Source: Pterobdella sp. o SKG-2022 (lineage: Eukaryota > Annelida > Clitellata > Hirudinida > Piscicolidae). Taken from it: a stretch of DNA of 64,000 nt. Positions 1-13,000 of this stretch are shown here, in pieces; position 1 is the stretch's first letter, and the number at the start of each line of letters is the position of its first letter. The notes under the pieces were generated by a model. It was not told the DNA's origin. It worked only from the letters and a program-made list of their open reading frames with translations, and did no database searches. The position numbers and the translations under genes are program-made. The DNA lies in contig OZ038321.1 of the NCBI GenBank assembly GCA_964035795.1, forward strand, positions 17,921,209 through 17,985,208, read 5' to 3'.

Positions 1-855
1 TTTCTAAAATTGCTTTTTTAAATTCCAATTTCTAACATACTCTTTCTATCTCAATCTTGGTATTCAATTTTTACTCTTTTGCCAATACAATTTTTATAAA
101 TACTCCAACAAAATTAAGGTTTGAAATAAAATATTTTTGTTTCATCAGTTTATCTACTTTTTATTCTATATACAGATTCAATGTACATTCTTTTGCCAAT
201 CTCATTTAATATTTTTTCAAACATTGTCAGTTCATGACAATTTTTTTCTAGATTACATTATTTTATTTTGTTACGCACCAATAGTTTCAACTTTGAAACC
301 CAACTGTTTTTTTTTAATTTTTTTTAGATCACTTTCATTGTTCATTGCGTATTAGCTTTTGAAACTATTTTTTTTTTCTTCAATTTTCTTGACTCAGTAA
401 TAGCTTTTTGAAATTAACTTCTATCTAGGTCATACATACTTTTAAAAGATTAATCTGCCCGGTTTTGTTTGAACAATACAATGATTTTTTATGAACTAAA
501 TACTTTACAAAAAAAAATTATTTTTTGAATCAGATTTTTTGTTTATGCAGAAGCTTTTACTTATAACATCAAATGGAAACACATCAAAACTTTTTTTAAA
601 AAAACATCAAAATTGAAGCATTTGAATATTTTATTGAAAACATGCTATAACTTTTGGTGAATATGGTTTTACCATAAAACGTTAGCAATAAAAGACACAT
701 CAAAATAACTATGCAGCCAATCGCAATCAACCTAGTCTGAACTTGTAGCCCCAAAATTGTTCATAGATGTTGAAATTATCTTTATTTTAAACATTGGGAT
801 TACTTCAGCTTGTTTTTTTTTTTTAATTATGGTACTCAAATATTAACACATTAAT
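1..855. other. A+T-rich upstream DNA, no gene seen
   Basis: I see homopolymer-rich A+T sequence with no convincing coding exon, RNA gene or repeat structure. The 72-residue open frame at 137-355 is low-complexity Phe/Ile/Leu-rich and is probably chance. The promoter and any 5' untranslated exon of the downstream receptor gene should lie here, but I see no defined motif. Confidence 0.5.
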
Positions 856-926
856 GGATAGATTTCGGAAATGTGCGTTTAATTTTGTATGGATAGATTT
901 CGGGAAATGTGCTTTTAATTTTGTAT
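856..926 (+). repeat. 35/36-bp tandem duplication before the GPCR start
   Basis: Two adjacent copies (856-890 and 891-926) both begin GGATAGATTTCGG and end TTTAATTTTGTAT, differing by one inserted G and one G/T change. They fall in an open frame that reaches into the receptor coding sequence, so the conceptual translation carries a duplicated dodecapeptide. I read this as 5' flanking sequence rather than receptor N terminus. Confidence 0.8.
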
Positions 927-1042
927 GGATTATTGAAATATTACGGTTTCTAACACCAAGATTATTGAGAACCAACTACGCCAATTATCATATTCATTTG
1001 TTTGAAAACATTTTCAGAGATAGATCAATACTTTCAAAAACG

Positions 1043-4000
1043 ATGAAGGAAATTTACAATGCTAAAAAATATATTTTTGTGTTCTCTGTCACAATTCCAA
1101 CAACAAACCCATTTAACACAAGTAAGTCAGACATCACAACAACAGTCACATACAATGAGAAAGATTACGAAACCTTCAACCTGGTTTTAATGATTGTTTT
1201 CGGTTTGATCACTACAATAGGAATTATTGGAAACCTCCTTGTCATAATCACGACTTTCTTCAAAAAGAATGTCTCAAAAAGTAATGCGATTGGAAGCACT
1301 ACAGATGTGCTCATAGTCAACTTGGCGTTTGCAGACCTCCTTTTCGTCGTTTTCTGTGTTCCTTTCACTGCTATCAGGTTACAATTAGTATACATTTGTA
1401 AAGATAATGAATTAAATTTTTAGTTCTATTCAATAAAGTTATTTCCTTTTGTAAAAGTTGAAATCTCTAGTTTTCAACGCAAAAATTAAAATGTGGTATG
1501 CATTGAATTTTCATTATTATTGTACCAATAAAATTACTTTTGTGAAATTTTAAAATTTTCGAAGCCAGAATGATTTCATTTAGATCAACAAAAAACGTTT
1601 TTCTGTCTTTTCAAGCCATAAATAACACAACGTCCTGTTTTCAGCTCTAAAAATAATGAGCGTTAATGAAATTCCTGAAATTAGCAAAAGTTTGCAATAA
1701 ACGCAAATTTCATTTTTAATCCAATGTAAGATAAGTCTTAAGCTTGGTTTCCATGCAAAACTGTAATTTTTCTAAAAAATGCAAAAATATTTTTACTAAA
1801 TTAAGCTTTTTGATATCAAGCTTTTCAGGAATTTATATAACATAATGATATAACATCGAGATTAGCAAGTTTCAGCTTTTTTTTGAATAAACGTGTTTTC
1901 GTATTAAAAGTTTGCATAATTTGAGTATTATAAATGTCAAGTTTGTCAAAACAAAAGGCATAAATGTTGGTTGAATTATAGAAAAAAATTTGTTATTAGA
2001 TTTTTAAAACGATCGAAATGAGCAAACAAAAAACGAGTTTGATGATAGTGGTCCGAAACTAATAAAGTCCTCAAGACCACTTCGATACGTATAATCAAGT
2101 ATCAAATATATTTTTATACTTATCTTTAATCCACTCCAGCCTCTCGCCCTTCTGACCACGTCATACAGCTCTTCATACTTGAAGTCAATATTTTTAACCT
2201 CTTTCTATCTACAAACAAAACCAATTATCATGAAATAAATTAAAAGTTTCAAATAATGATCCCAATTATGTTAAATCTTGATTTGAAGCTTTTTTAGTTT
2301 AATTCAATGTATTTATAATTGTATGATGATTTTTGTTTGCAAAATTATGCTACCAAAGCACTAGAGTCTTAGAACTAGTCCCGATATAAACAAGAAAACA
2401 TATCAGTTATTATATTTTTTGAAAAAGACTGAGATTTTCAACAAAATTTTTTGATTGAAATTATTATTATTATTCGTATTAATTCATTTGTAAAGCGCAC
2501 AGTTTGCAAACTAGGTTTGCTGCAGAAGCGCTTAGATAGTCAAAAAAACTAAGGCAGAGAGCTGTGGCTTCAAAAATGCGTTTTTGAACGCTTGCGACAA
2601 TGTTTAAAAAAAGGGGAAAAACGCACATTAAGTGGAAGAGAATTTCATAAATGAAGGGCGGTATGTGAAAAAGAGCGATATGAAAAAGAGTAAGAAGAGA
2701 CAGGCTGATGCAGCCATAAACCAGCTCAAAGACCTGAGAGACTTATGTCTGTCTTATAGAAAGAAGCCCATAAAAACAAATCGGCTGATTAAAATAGAAA
2801 ATATTTGCGGTCAGCCACAGTAACTTGAACTGGGCTCTTAGTGCAACTGGCAACCGATGAAGACGATCGAAGCAAGCGTGAGATGAAAAATAGTAATCGG
2901 CTTGAAGAACAATTTGGCAGCTCGATTTTAGAGAAAGTGCAACTTAAAAATGAGACAGTTCGCAAGACCACAAAAAAGAGTTACAATAATCGAGCCTGGA
3001 ATAAACTGAAAAGATAGTCAAGGCAATGAGAACTTTAAAAGGTAGGAATTTGCGTACCAATTTGATCGCATGGAGATGAAAGTTGGATGCTTGCATAAGC
3101 TGAGAGACAAAAAGTGTAAAGTTGCAGCTATGATGGAAAGTTACACCTGATATCTTCAGTTTGGATTATACTGAAAGATTAGTGCCGTCAAAAGAAACTT
3201 CGGTAGGAAGATTGGATTTGGAAAAGAGTATAGGACTGCCAACATGGCTTTTGTTGAATTTCAACATAAGATGAATGTTTAAAAATTAGGAAATGAGTTT
3301 AGTGATGCATTAAGAAATCTTAATGAGACTGGGTTGAAAATCAAAATGAGAAGCACCGGTAAAAAGAGTGATATCATCATAAACTCATGATATAAAACAG
3401 CGTGCTTTTATATGATCTCTCTAATAGGAGATGCATAAAGAGAAAAGAGTATGAGCCCAAGAACAGTGCCTTAGGGGCACCAAAACGGAGAGGAACAGGA
3501 GTAGACAAAGAGTTGCCTTTTATAACAAATTTTTTGGATTTGGAAAGATAGGAATGAAACCAGAACAAAGCAATGCCAGAAATGTGAAAGTAGTTTTCAT
3601 GGATGTGCAGCACATTAGGATGATCAATGCTATGTTGTACGTATTTCATAATATAACACTTGTAACAAAAAGATTTTTCACTAGCCACAATAAAAGGAGT
3701 ATAATTAAGAACACTAATAATTTTATGAAGGTACAAAGATTTTTGTTAACAAAGTAACATTTTCAAGTATCTCACTTGGTTTAGTACTGGTTATATTACT
3801 TGAAAATGTTACTTAGTTAACGAAAAGCTTTGTATCTTAATAAAATTATTGGTGTTCTTAAAAATACTCGTTTTAAAAAATGCTCCCAACTTTTAGACTT
3901 TACTTTTCGTTTTTTAGTTATTTTGAAATTCAGTTTTAAAATTATTTTATAGTTTGAACACATTTAGTTTCACTTTTTGGCATTAATTTAAACTTGAATT

Positions 4001-7000
4001 AATCTGGTTGAAATATTTTTTATAACTTCTTTCAATTTTGTTCATACAGAAATCATTCTCTTTTCAATAATATCATCGCAAAAATACAATTATTATTTTG
4101 ATTTTTTTATATTCATAAAATTTTGTTGATGCACTAATCTGTGTAATTAAAGAAAAATTTTGTAAAAATAAAGCTTCTCCAGTAGGCCAAAAAAATTTGA
4201 TCTCAAATGAGGCTTAAAAATATTTTTTTCGCAAATATATTTCATGATTATATAATTTTTTTTCAATTTAAATTTTTTTAATAAATTTTTTATGGAGCTT
4301 TTTACCTAAAATAATTTAAAAATATTCATCCTCACAATCGTTAATTTTTAGCAAAAAAATTTCGGACTTGACATTAATCAGTTTTACCGTAATTAAGTTG
4401 TTTTAAAATTCTCAGAAATTTTGGCATAATGTAGATTTAAAAGATAAAATGATAAGTCAATACTTCAAAATGTTAAGCATATATTAAACTCATTAATAAT
4501 TTATTATTTAAAAAAAGAATAAAATTAAAACAATTGAACTGTTAAAGTTCATATTTAAAAATCATATGTGAATTATAAACATTTTAATCAATATGCTTTT
4601 TGCATGCCGTTTTCTGTAAAAACTCCCTTTTTAACATTTCTTATATTAAAAGCTTTCCAAGCTTTAATTTACATTCCACTTTTTTATTAAAAGTTCCGAA
4701 TTTTTCTCTAAGCCGATTTGAGAAATTTAAAGAAGAGTTCGATTTTTATTACTTTTTCAACCACAATCGAGGTTTCAAAAGCCGTCTTTTAACCCAAAGT
4801 AATAGTTTGCGGTGTGAGACTATTCTTGCTTTGAAAACACTAAATGTTTTCTTTATGTATATTTTTCGGTTTTTGACAACGTTAACCGGTTGAGTTTTTA
4901 AGTCAAAAACCATTTCAGCAGTTTTCGTTATTTTTTAAATTTTTTCAACGTAGAAACATTTTAATGTATTTCCAGAAATTAATTTTTTGAAATTATTACG
5001 TCAAAAATAAGAAATTTTTTAAGTACATTTATAACAAAAAGTTTAATTTTCGATAAGTTTAACTTATCTTAAAATTTTAGTGAAATATTTTTTCATATTT
5101 GTCAAACCAAAACTATGAACAGAATCTAAAATTATATCTAATTTCATTTTTTATATTCAGAGTCATGTTTCGCTTTTTTTATAAAAAAAAACAATTCTTT
5201 TTTGTGGTAACTTTCACAACAAAGCTTAGCGAAATTGCTTTTTAATATAATTTTTTCTATCCTAATAATTATAAATCCCATGTCTGCCATGGCTACCAGG
5301 TAATGCAAAAATCTCAGTCTGAACTTTTTTGGCTCATTGCTTGTTTTTTGAAGCGTAGTCGAAGAGAGCTTATGATACAGGCTATCCATCTTGTTAAATT
5401 TATGGTTCATTTACTTATCAATGGAATTCATTTTATATCAAAAAACAGTTTCAAATTTTCAAATTTTTCCAGTTTTATAGCTTCATTTTTGACTATTTTT
5501 CATTTTAACTTAATTTAAAGTGAATTGTATTCATTAAAAATTCGAAACTAGCTTTATAGAACGCAAAAAATCGTCACTAGCTATGCTGTTCAGCACCTCC
5601 TACAGCTTCGATGACGGAATAACACTTTTCAGTTAAAACCCCATGAAACAACATTGATGATATCAACTACTACTAAAACGTTATCTCTAATCTAAAAAAA
5701 ATATGATTAAAGCTAGTAATAAAACAATGAATATTAGGTTTAATTAGATTACAAAATTTTAATTAGAAAACCCCGATAAAACTTCAAAATCTTGCTTGAC
5801 GCGAAGCTTCTCTATATTTTCAATATCATCATCAGGTAACTAACTTAAATTCAACAATGCCTCTATGGCTTGGTGAGGTCTAAAGTCAGTCCTTCTATTT
5901 TGGTTTTTTGATGTTGTTGTTGCTGTTGTTTTTGTTGTTGACGTTGTTGTTACCCTCAAACAAAAAATTGGAAACAATTGCTCTATTATTTTTTTTCCAT
6001 TTTTTTATAATATGATTAATCACCAATAACTATTTCTATAAAAAAATAAATTCTGTAAACAATAGAAAATAATAAAATCATTCAATTCAATAAAATAATA
6101 CCTACTAACCATTTAATACTGTTAGTTTCTTGGACAATTTTTTGTATCAAAGTTGTGTCGGTTGATACTGCTTAATTGGCCAAAAATAGAAATTTAATAT
6201 TTTAACAAGGATAATGAAATGCTCAAATCATTAAATTAAGGTCTACAATGATTTAAAATATTTTAATAAACTGTCTAAAATTAATAAAAAATAGTTATTT
6301 TTTCATTTCAATTTTAATTGTACACTGTCCAAATTAGTTTAATATAATTTTCAAAATATTTCCTTTTTATAATTTAAGCATTTTTTTTTATATAAAATGG
6401 TCATTTTGTAGTTTCCGTCTTTTAAAAGATAACTTTTTAGAATGAAATAGAGTAATAAAAATGATTCTTTCAAGATTCATGATTATAATGGGACCCATGA
6501 ATATTCTTTAGTATTCCCTAGTAGTTACGCGATTAATATTGCAGCTATCACCTTTGTTTCAAAATAAAGAATAGACTACCTTTATGGATAAAAATGTGAT
6601 GAACTTAGCTAAAAGCGTACCTTTGTACTTAAAAAATTATATTTATCAAAAGTATTCATGTTGAACTGAAAATTTTAGTTATGAAAGAGCGTAAAAATTT
6701 CAGCCCAATGAAATCGTTTGAAAGGAATTTTTCTCTCCGCAGATGTCTCAATTTTAAAAAAAAAGATGAAATATGAGCTTCATATATGTATGCAATGACC
6801 GTCAATCACACTCTTAACAAACAAAAACTCAACTTTTGCGTTTTCAAACTCAACAAGATTTATCTTTTCCATATCCCATTGTGACTGAGAAAGGCTGGTG
6901 CTTTGCTGTTTGTGACAGCTGCAACAGATGAATGAAGATGATTGGAGAAAAGAGTTTTTTCATTATTTATTTCTTACCATGTGTTTTTTTAGCAATTTTT

Positions 7001-10000
7001 GTATTTTTTTGTGCTCACCAATCCAAAGCCGCTTTATTAGTTTTCTCTCCATGAACCTTTGTAGGAGGCCAAGCTTTCCCAAGATATTGGCTCGATGTCG
7101 AGACACTTCATATTTCCTTGGAGACATCCTTTTATTTATAAAGTGGGAATTTTTTTTCAGAATCTTTCTTCAACTGCACCATACAACATGATTTCAAGAA
7201 TTCTTCCATTGTTCATGCAGAAGGCATGAACCAGCCATCTTAAACAGTTCTTTTTCAAAAATCTATAAACAGGTGGAAGGCTAAAAATGTTTAGAACCAC
7301 TGTATTGATATTTATTTTCTCATTTGATGCCGGCTATTGATAAATGGATAAGCTGCAGTTGTTTTTCTCTTCACACTGCTGTAAAATAGTATTTCTGTGT
7401 ACATACTTAGAAAATCTCAAAATTATTCTTTTATATATATTTTTTTTAACGCAATAATGAATGTATCAAAAAATTTATCTTTTTTTTGTACATGCACAAT
7501 CCCCATCATTAGTCCTACTACTTGGAAGTTTCGTTTTCTGAAATAACCTTTTTTTGGAACTTTTTTGGGAATTACAATAATAATGCTTTAAATATAATTT
7601 TCAAATTAGCTTATATAGGTTTATTAGAAAACAGGAAAAGTTTGTATGTACTTTTATGACTGGATGTGATAACAGCTAACAGAATTAAACGCAGTCTCAA
7701 ACCTTAATAAATAAAAAATAGATTCGATTTTATATATTCCAAAAACAACGTGAATAATGAAATCATTTGGCTCTTACTTCCTCACAATAGATTTTCATTT
7801 CCTTGAAAAATTTCTATTATTATTTCGGTTTTATTCAAATTTTCTGTTTTATTTAAAACGTAATTCTTAAAATAATTATTTTATTATCGGTACTTTTTTA
7901 GATTTTCATACGTTTTTTTTCGGTGGTTTATAATCTTTTACTGTATTTTTTCAGTTAACCCCTCACTTCACAGCGTTGTTATTTAGAAAATCATTACTTC
8001 GTTTAAACGCATTCTCAGCCCTTCACTACTCATCAAAAAGCCATTGGTTTGTTTATATTGATTGCTTTTCTTTATATATCTATTCTTGTCTTTTTCCTCG
8101 TTTCTGTTTTTCAATTTTTAATACCAGTCGATCTTCTCAATCAATCTACAATTGTGAAAAGATAATTTTTGTAGTTCTTTGTAGCATTCCAAAATACAAA
8201 ATCAAATATTTTTAGCATTCTCATAGATCGTTGATCTGTGCTTCACCATACAACTATGGATTCATACTTATTGTTCGTTATTCCCATAGGTATACTTTCA
8301 TTGGATATGTTTCTATTCAAGTTTATACTCCAGCTCTTTATAATTTTTTGTTGCTTTCATCTGTGTGGGTAGATTTTTCCTTTTTCATCAAGCCTTATAT
8401 ATTCTGTTTCAATTAATTTTCAAGCAATTTGTTATATTTTCCTTATTGTAGATTCTATTTTGTTTTCCAAATCACTTATCATTTTTTAATTTTTAATTTT
8501 TTTTCCAACTTTTATATTTTTTTCGACTTGCTAATAACTTTATAATCATAGTAAATATTCTTAATGCCCTCTATTTATCAGAATTATACCGTTTTTGAAA
8601 TTTTTGTCGGTTTTTATATATTCATTAATATCAATTTTATTGTGCTTATTTAAGTGAGTTTTCCCAATAACCATTGAAGCTGGCTAGTCTTTTATAATTA
8701 TGTTTTTATAGAATTTATTTACTTATGCTATGTTATTATCCAGAGGGTTCACTCGTTTTGTATTTTTAATATCCTCAAATGTTTTCATTTTAAAATACAT
8801 TTTTTTGGTGATTCTTTTATGAAAAATTTGATATATTAAAAACAATAATAACTTTTGACTTATTCAATAGGTTGCTGTGATGAAGGTCGTTGGAAGTTAA
8901 TCTTCATATTGCCATTTATCTTTATAATGGGATTGATTTCATTTTTCATGGTGTAGAGTTTGATGCTTTGGAATAGATTGGAAAGATTGCTTCGATATAT
9001 AAATTTTTTTTTGCATCAATTTCTTCGAGTTTAACTTTTTTAGTACTTTCATGAAGTTATGCTTGCGATTCATTCTTATTTTCTCATTTTTTAGGTTTAA
9101 ACTCTAGTTTTTTACACAAATAAATGTTAAATTTTGTAAAGTTGATTTTTTCATTTGAAAAAGAAATTAGAAAAATTTTCAAAGTTTAATAATGTTTGTA
9201 GAAAAAAAATTTAAAACGCAGAAAACTCGATCATGACTGTGCACAAAGTGACATAAACCAAATAGTTTCCGCTTAGCGCCCGTGTTGCATAAATACATTG
9301 CAAACTATAGTTTGTAGTTGGCGTTAATATCGATGGCATATCAAAATACTTAGTCTCATATTAAATGTAAAACCACTTTGTTTTCTTGTTTTATTTAATA
9401 ACATTGAAGCTATCCAATTCATAAATCACATTTTATAAAGATCACGCTGAATATCTAAAAACTCTGAAACAACTTTTGTTGTGTCAAATAAATGTCAAGA
9501 AAATGAAAAATCTGCAGATACGTGCGATCATATTGGCCTTTCAACATCATCATTTGTAAAATTTACATCTCATCCGTGTACATAAATGCTCTTGCTTCTG
9601 TCTACACCCTAGTTCTCATGAGCTTTGATCGCTACCTTGCTGTAGTCCATCCCATCAAATCAAGGTTTTCTCATGTTTTCATTGACGTTGAACATGGTTT
9701 TTTGAAAAGAAGTATTAAAAATTTGTTATTTTTTCAAATTATGGCTAAAATTTATCTCAAAACATTATGTTCGATCTCGATATGTCAAAAACCATCAATT
9801 TTAAAACAATTTTTAAGCTTTTAAGAAACTAATGTTTCATAAAAATTTCAAAATATTGAGAATTATATTTTTTCAAAAACAAGTTCATCTAAAACTTCAT
9901 CATTGTGAGTTTAAAATCAGAACCCTCAAAAAGAGGAGGCTATTGTTTGGTTTCCAGATGAAAAAATTTCATAAAAGTTTCAGCTATTCAAATTCAAGAG

Positions 10001-13000
10001 TTTAATTTTAACGTTGGAAATAATAATAAGTAAAAAAGTTTGGAATTGAAAGAAAATTAAAGATTATAAAAAACTACTCAAAAATTTCTGTTCGGCTTTT
10101 CAATTATGAAAAAGTTTAAAACTTGAGGTGAATTTTGGTCTAAAAAACTTGAAAAACATTCGAACTCTGAAATCTTTTTTAGAGATCTTGTATTTACAAA
10201 TTCAAACTACTTTTCCATTCAAATAGAAAAATTTTATTTAATAAAACTTCAAAAAACTTTGAGATTGATAAATTTAATTTTCAAACAAGGAAAAACTTTT
10301 TTTCGCCAAAAATAAATATAATTCTCGTACGATTATGGTGTTAAAACACAAACGAAATCCGATTTGAAAGTTGAGAAATATAAGTTTCTTCAAATTTCAT
10401 ACGTGTTATGAAGAAATTATACTTACCTTAACACTAGAAGGCAAGCCTTTTTGACCTTTAAATAAGTATTTTTTTTTGTATGCTTAATCTAAAGTTCTTT
10501 GAAAATCATTTTTTGTTAGTGAGAATAAATTTTAAACTTATCAGATCAAAAATTTCTGTAATGCAAACTTACTCAGCTTTTAACCCATTATTTTTTTTAT
10601 CATAAAGAAAAAAATGGAAAAATAGTGTGAACTGAAATTCTGAATAAAATAAAAAGTATAATTCAGTGTTCAAATTTTTTTACGTAGATTAATGCAAAAG
10701 CTTCATTAAATTTATTGAGCAAAAAAAAGCTATAATTTTCGATAAGTTTAGTCTTATCATGAAACATTAGCGAAAAAAAGTTATTTAGTAACTAAGGTTA
10801 TAAAGCAGTTTAAAAAAAGTCTGTAAGTATCAAAATTGGTTATTAACTAATTTAAAAGCAACACATGTTTCAATGCGATTATTTTAATGTTGATTTTTAA
10901 CTTCAAAGAAAAATACATTTTCTGAATTAATCTTCATGCCTCCCCTTTTTTGCTTTTACCAAGTTCTTATTGTTTCTTTTTTCCAACTTCATCAATTTTG
11001 GGTACCAGGCCTTTGTGCCCATCTGCAACTGTGGGTCATTAAATCCATTTCTTACTGAATTATTTTCAGTTGTTTAACTTTTTTTGAGTAGAAAATCACT
11101 AAAAGGTAAAAAATACTAGATGAATCAATAAATAGACAGCCTTCAGCCCCCTATCAATGTCCATATTCAAAGACGAGAGATGACACCTGATGTTTTTCAG
11201 CCATTGATGACCTACATCAAAACCTTGTGAAGGGTAATTTTCACTAAATAAACTTGTAGTTATAGACCAGCACCTTTTCAGCAAATCTCTATCTTAATAG
11301 ACAACTTTTTTTAAAATAGTGAAGAATCATCAAACTTTTAAAAAAAAACAACATTTTTATTTGTACGTCAAACTCCTACATTAACAAAAATATTATCACA
11401 TGTTTAGTTATGTCCAACATTAGCAAGTGCAGTTGTTATGCGCTATACGTAAAAGCCCAGTTGTCGATGCATTCAAAAAAATGCATCCAAAAAAAGCCTG
11501 AAATTTGTATTTTTATAATGAATCAAAGCTTGACGTAGCCTGCTTTGATCACATGTTAAAGTTGTATGGTTTGAAAACAGCAGACAAAAATGGCCTGTCT
11601 GATTTTTATAATAGCTTCAATAAAACTATGACAAATCGAAGTATTCTATGAAGCCGGCTGTCAAAAAAATAGCGTGGAAAAAATTTTAAATGGATGAAAT
11701 TCTTCATGTTAAAAGAAAGAATTTAAGAAATAGTTTTACAAATGAAAACAATGTTTTGGGTTTTATTTTAAAAGTTTTTTTCTTTCACTAGTTTTTGCGG
11801 AGCCTACAAGAAACTTTTTTGTGGAAAAACTCCTAGTGTACATAGTTCTAAAAGATTTTATTGTGAATAAAAAATAATTTTTTCTGAGTTTTGAAAAAGA
11901 AAAATATATATTTTGCTCAGCTATTTAAATCAAATTTAAATAATTTTTGCACACAAAAAATGGACTTTAAAGCATGATCGTTAAAAGGGGCAAGATAAAC
12001 GAGTCTTCTAGCCTGTCTTCTCATGCAGCTGAAATCTTCTTTTTTGAAGTATAAAAAAAAACAGATATCATATACAAAATGCATGCAATTTTTTTTTAAA
12101 GAAATATAAATTATATTTTTTAGAGATATCTTTCGTTTTTTTTAATGTCGTAAAACTCAATTTCAATAAATGAAGATTTTTTAAAACGAATTTTTGTTTT
12201 TAAATTGAGCTAAAAATTCTGGAAATAATAATTTTTCTTTAATTAACCTTATTATAACAAATCTCATAAGCAATATGCCTTAAAAATCTCATACAAAAAA
12301 AGTATGTTCACAAAATACATAACAAATTTTTAAGATACAATACCAATAACTACAAACTGAAAATTTCCAAAGAAACATAAGAACATCTAGAAATGCCTTG
12401 ATGGCAGCAGTGGCAGTGTGGGTGGTGGTGACCATCTGCTACAGTCCCCTCATAAGTGAGGTTGGTATTATCCATTATGACAAAGGAGCTATATGTGACT
12501 TTCTCAGATACTATGAGGTTAGTTGCTTACATTCGATTTTTTTAAGAAAAATTTTTTTTTATTTATAAAGAATAGTCAATAACTATATAACTTTTGGTGC
12601 GTTCTAGCATAAAACATTTTGAAGTTATTCAAAATATGCTCCCTTTTAAAAATTCTTATTTTTTTTCAACATCTAATAAAGGTGATACAGTGAACAAAAT
12701 AAGTATAAAAAGTTTAATAACTTTGCAATAAAATTGGAAATAAATCATAACTTTTCATTTGTTTCTTTTAAAATAAAAATTTCTAAATAAAAATTTATTC
12801 ACTTTTTACTATATTTTTATCTAAAAATCCTCATTTTAGAAAAAAAAACAAAGTACTAGTGAGAACAAAGAGGTTAATCATGTCTCTAAAAAATCATAAT
12901 TTGTAAAATTGATTATATTCGGTATCATTATATGTTTCAAAATGAGGGTAAAACTGAAGTCTCAAATCAAAGTTTATTTCTGAAAAATTCAACTTTAATG

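Noticed and set aside
854..1042. N-terminal extension of the GPCR from ATG 854
   Set aside because: The extension is made of a tandem-duplicated peptide and A+T-rich translation, while ATG 1043 gives an N terminus of normal length for the family.
11099..11284. 61-aa minus-strand frame in GPCR intron 2
   Set aside because: Short, with no motif. Chance is the simplest explanation.
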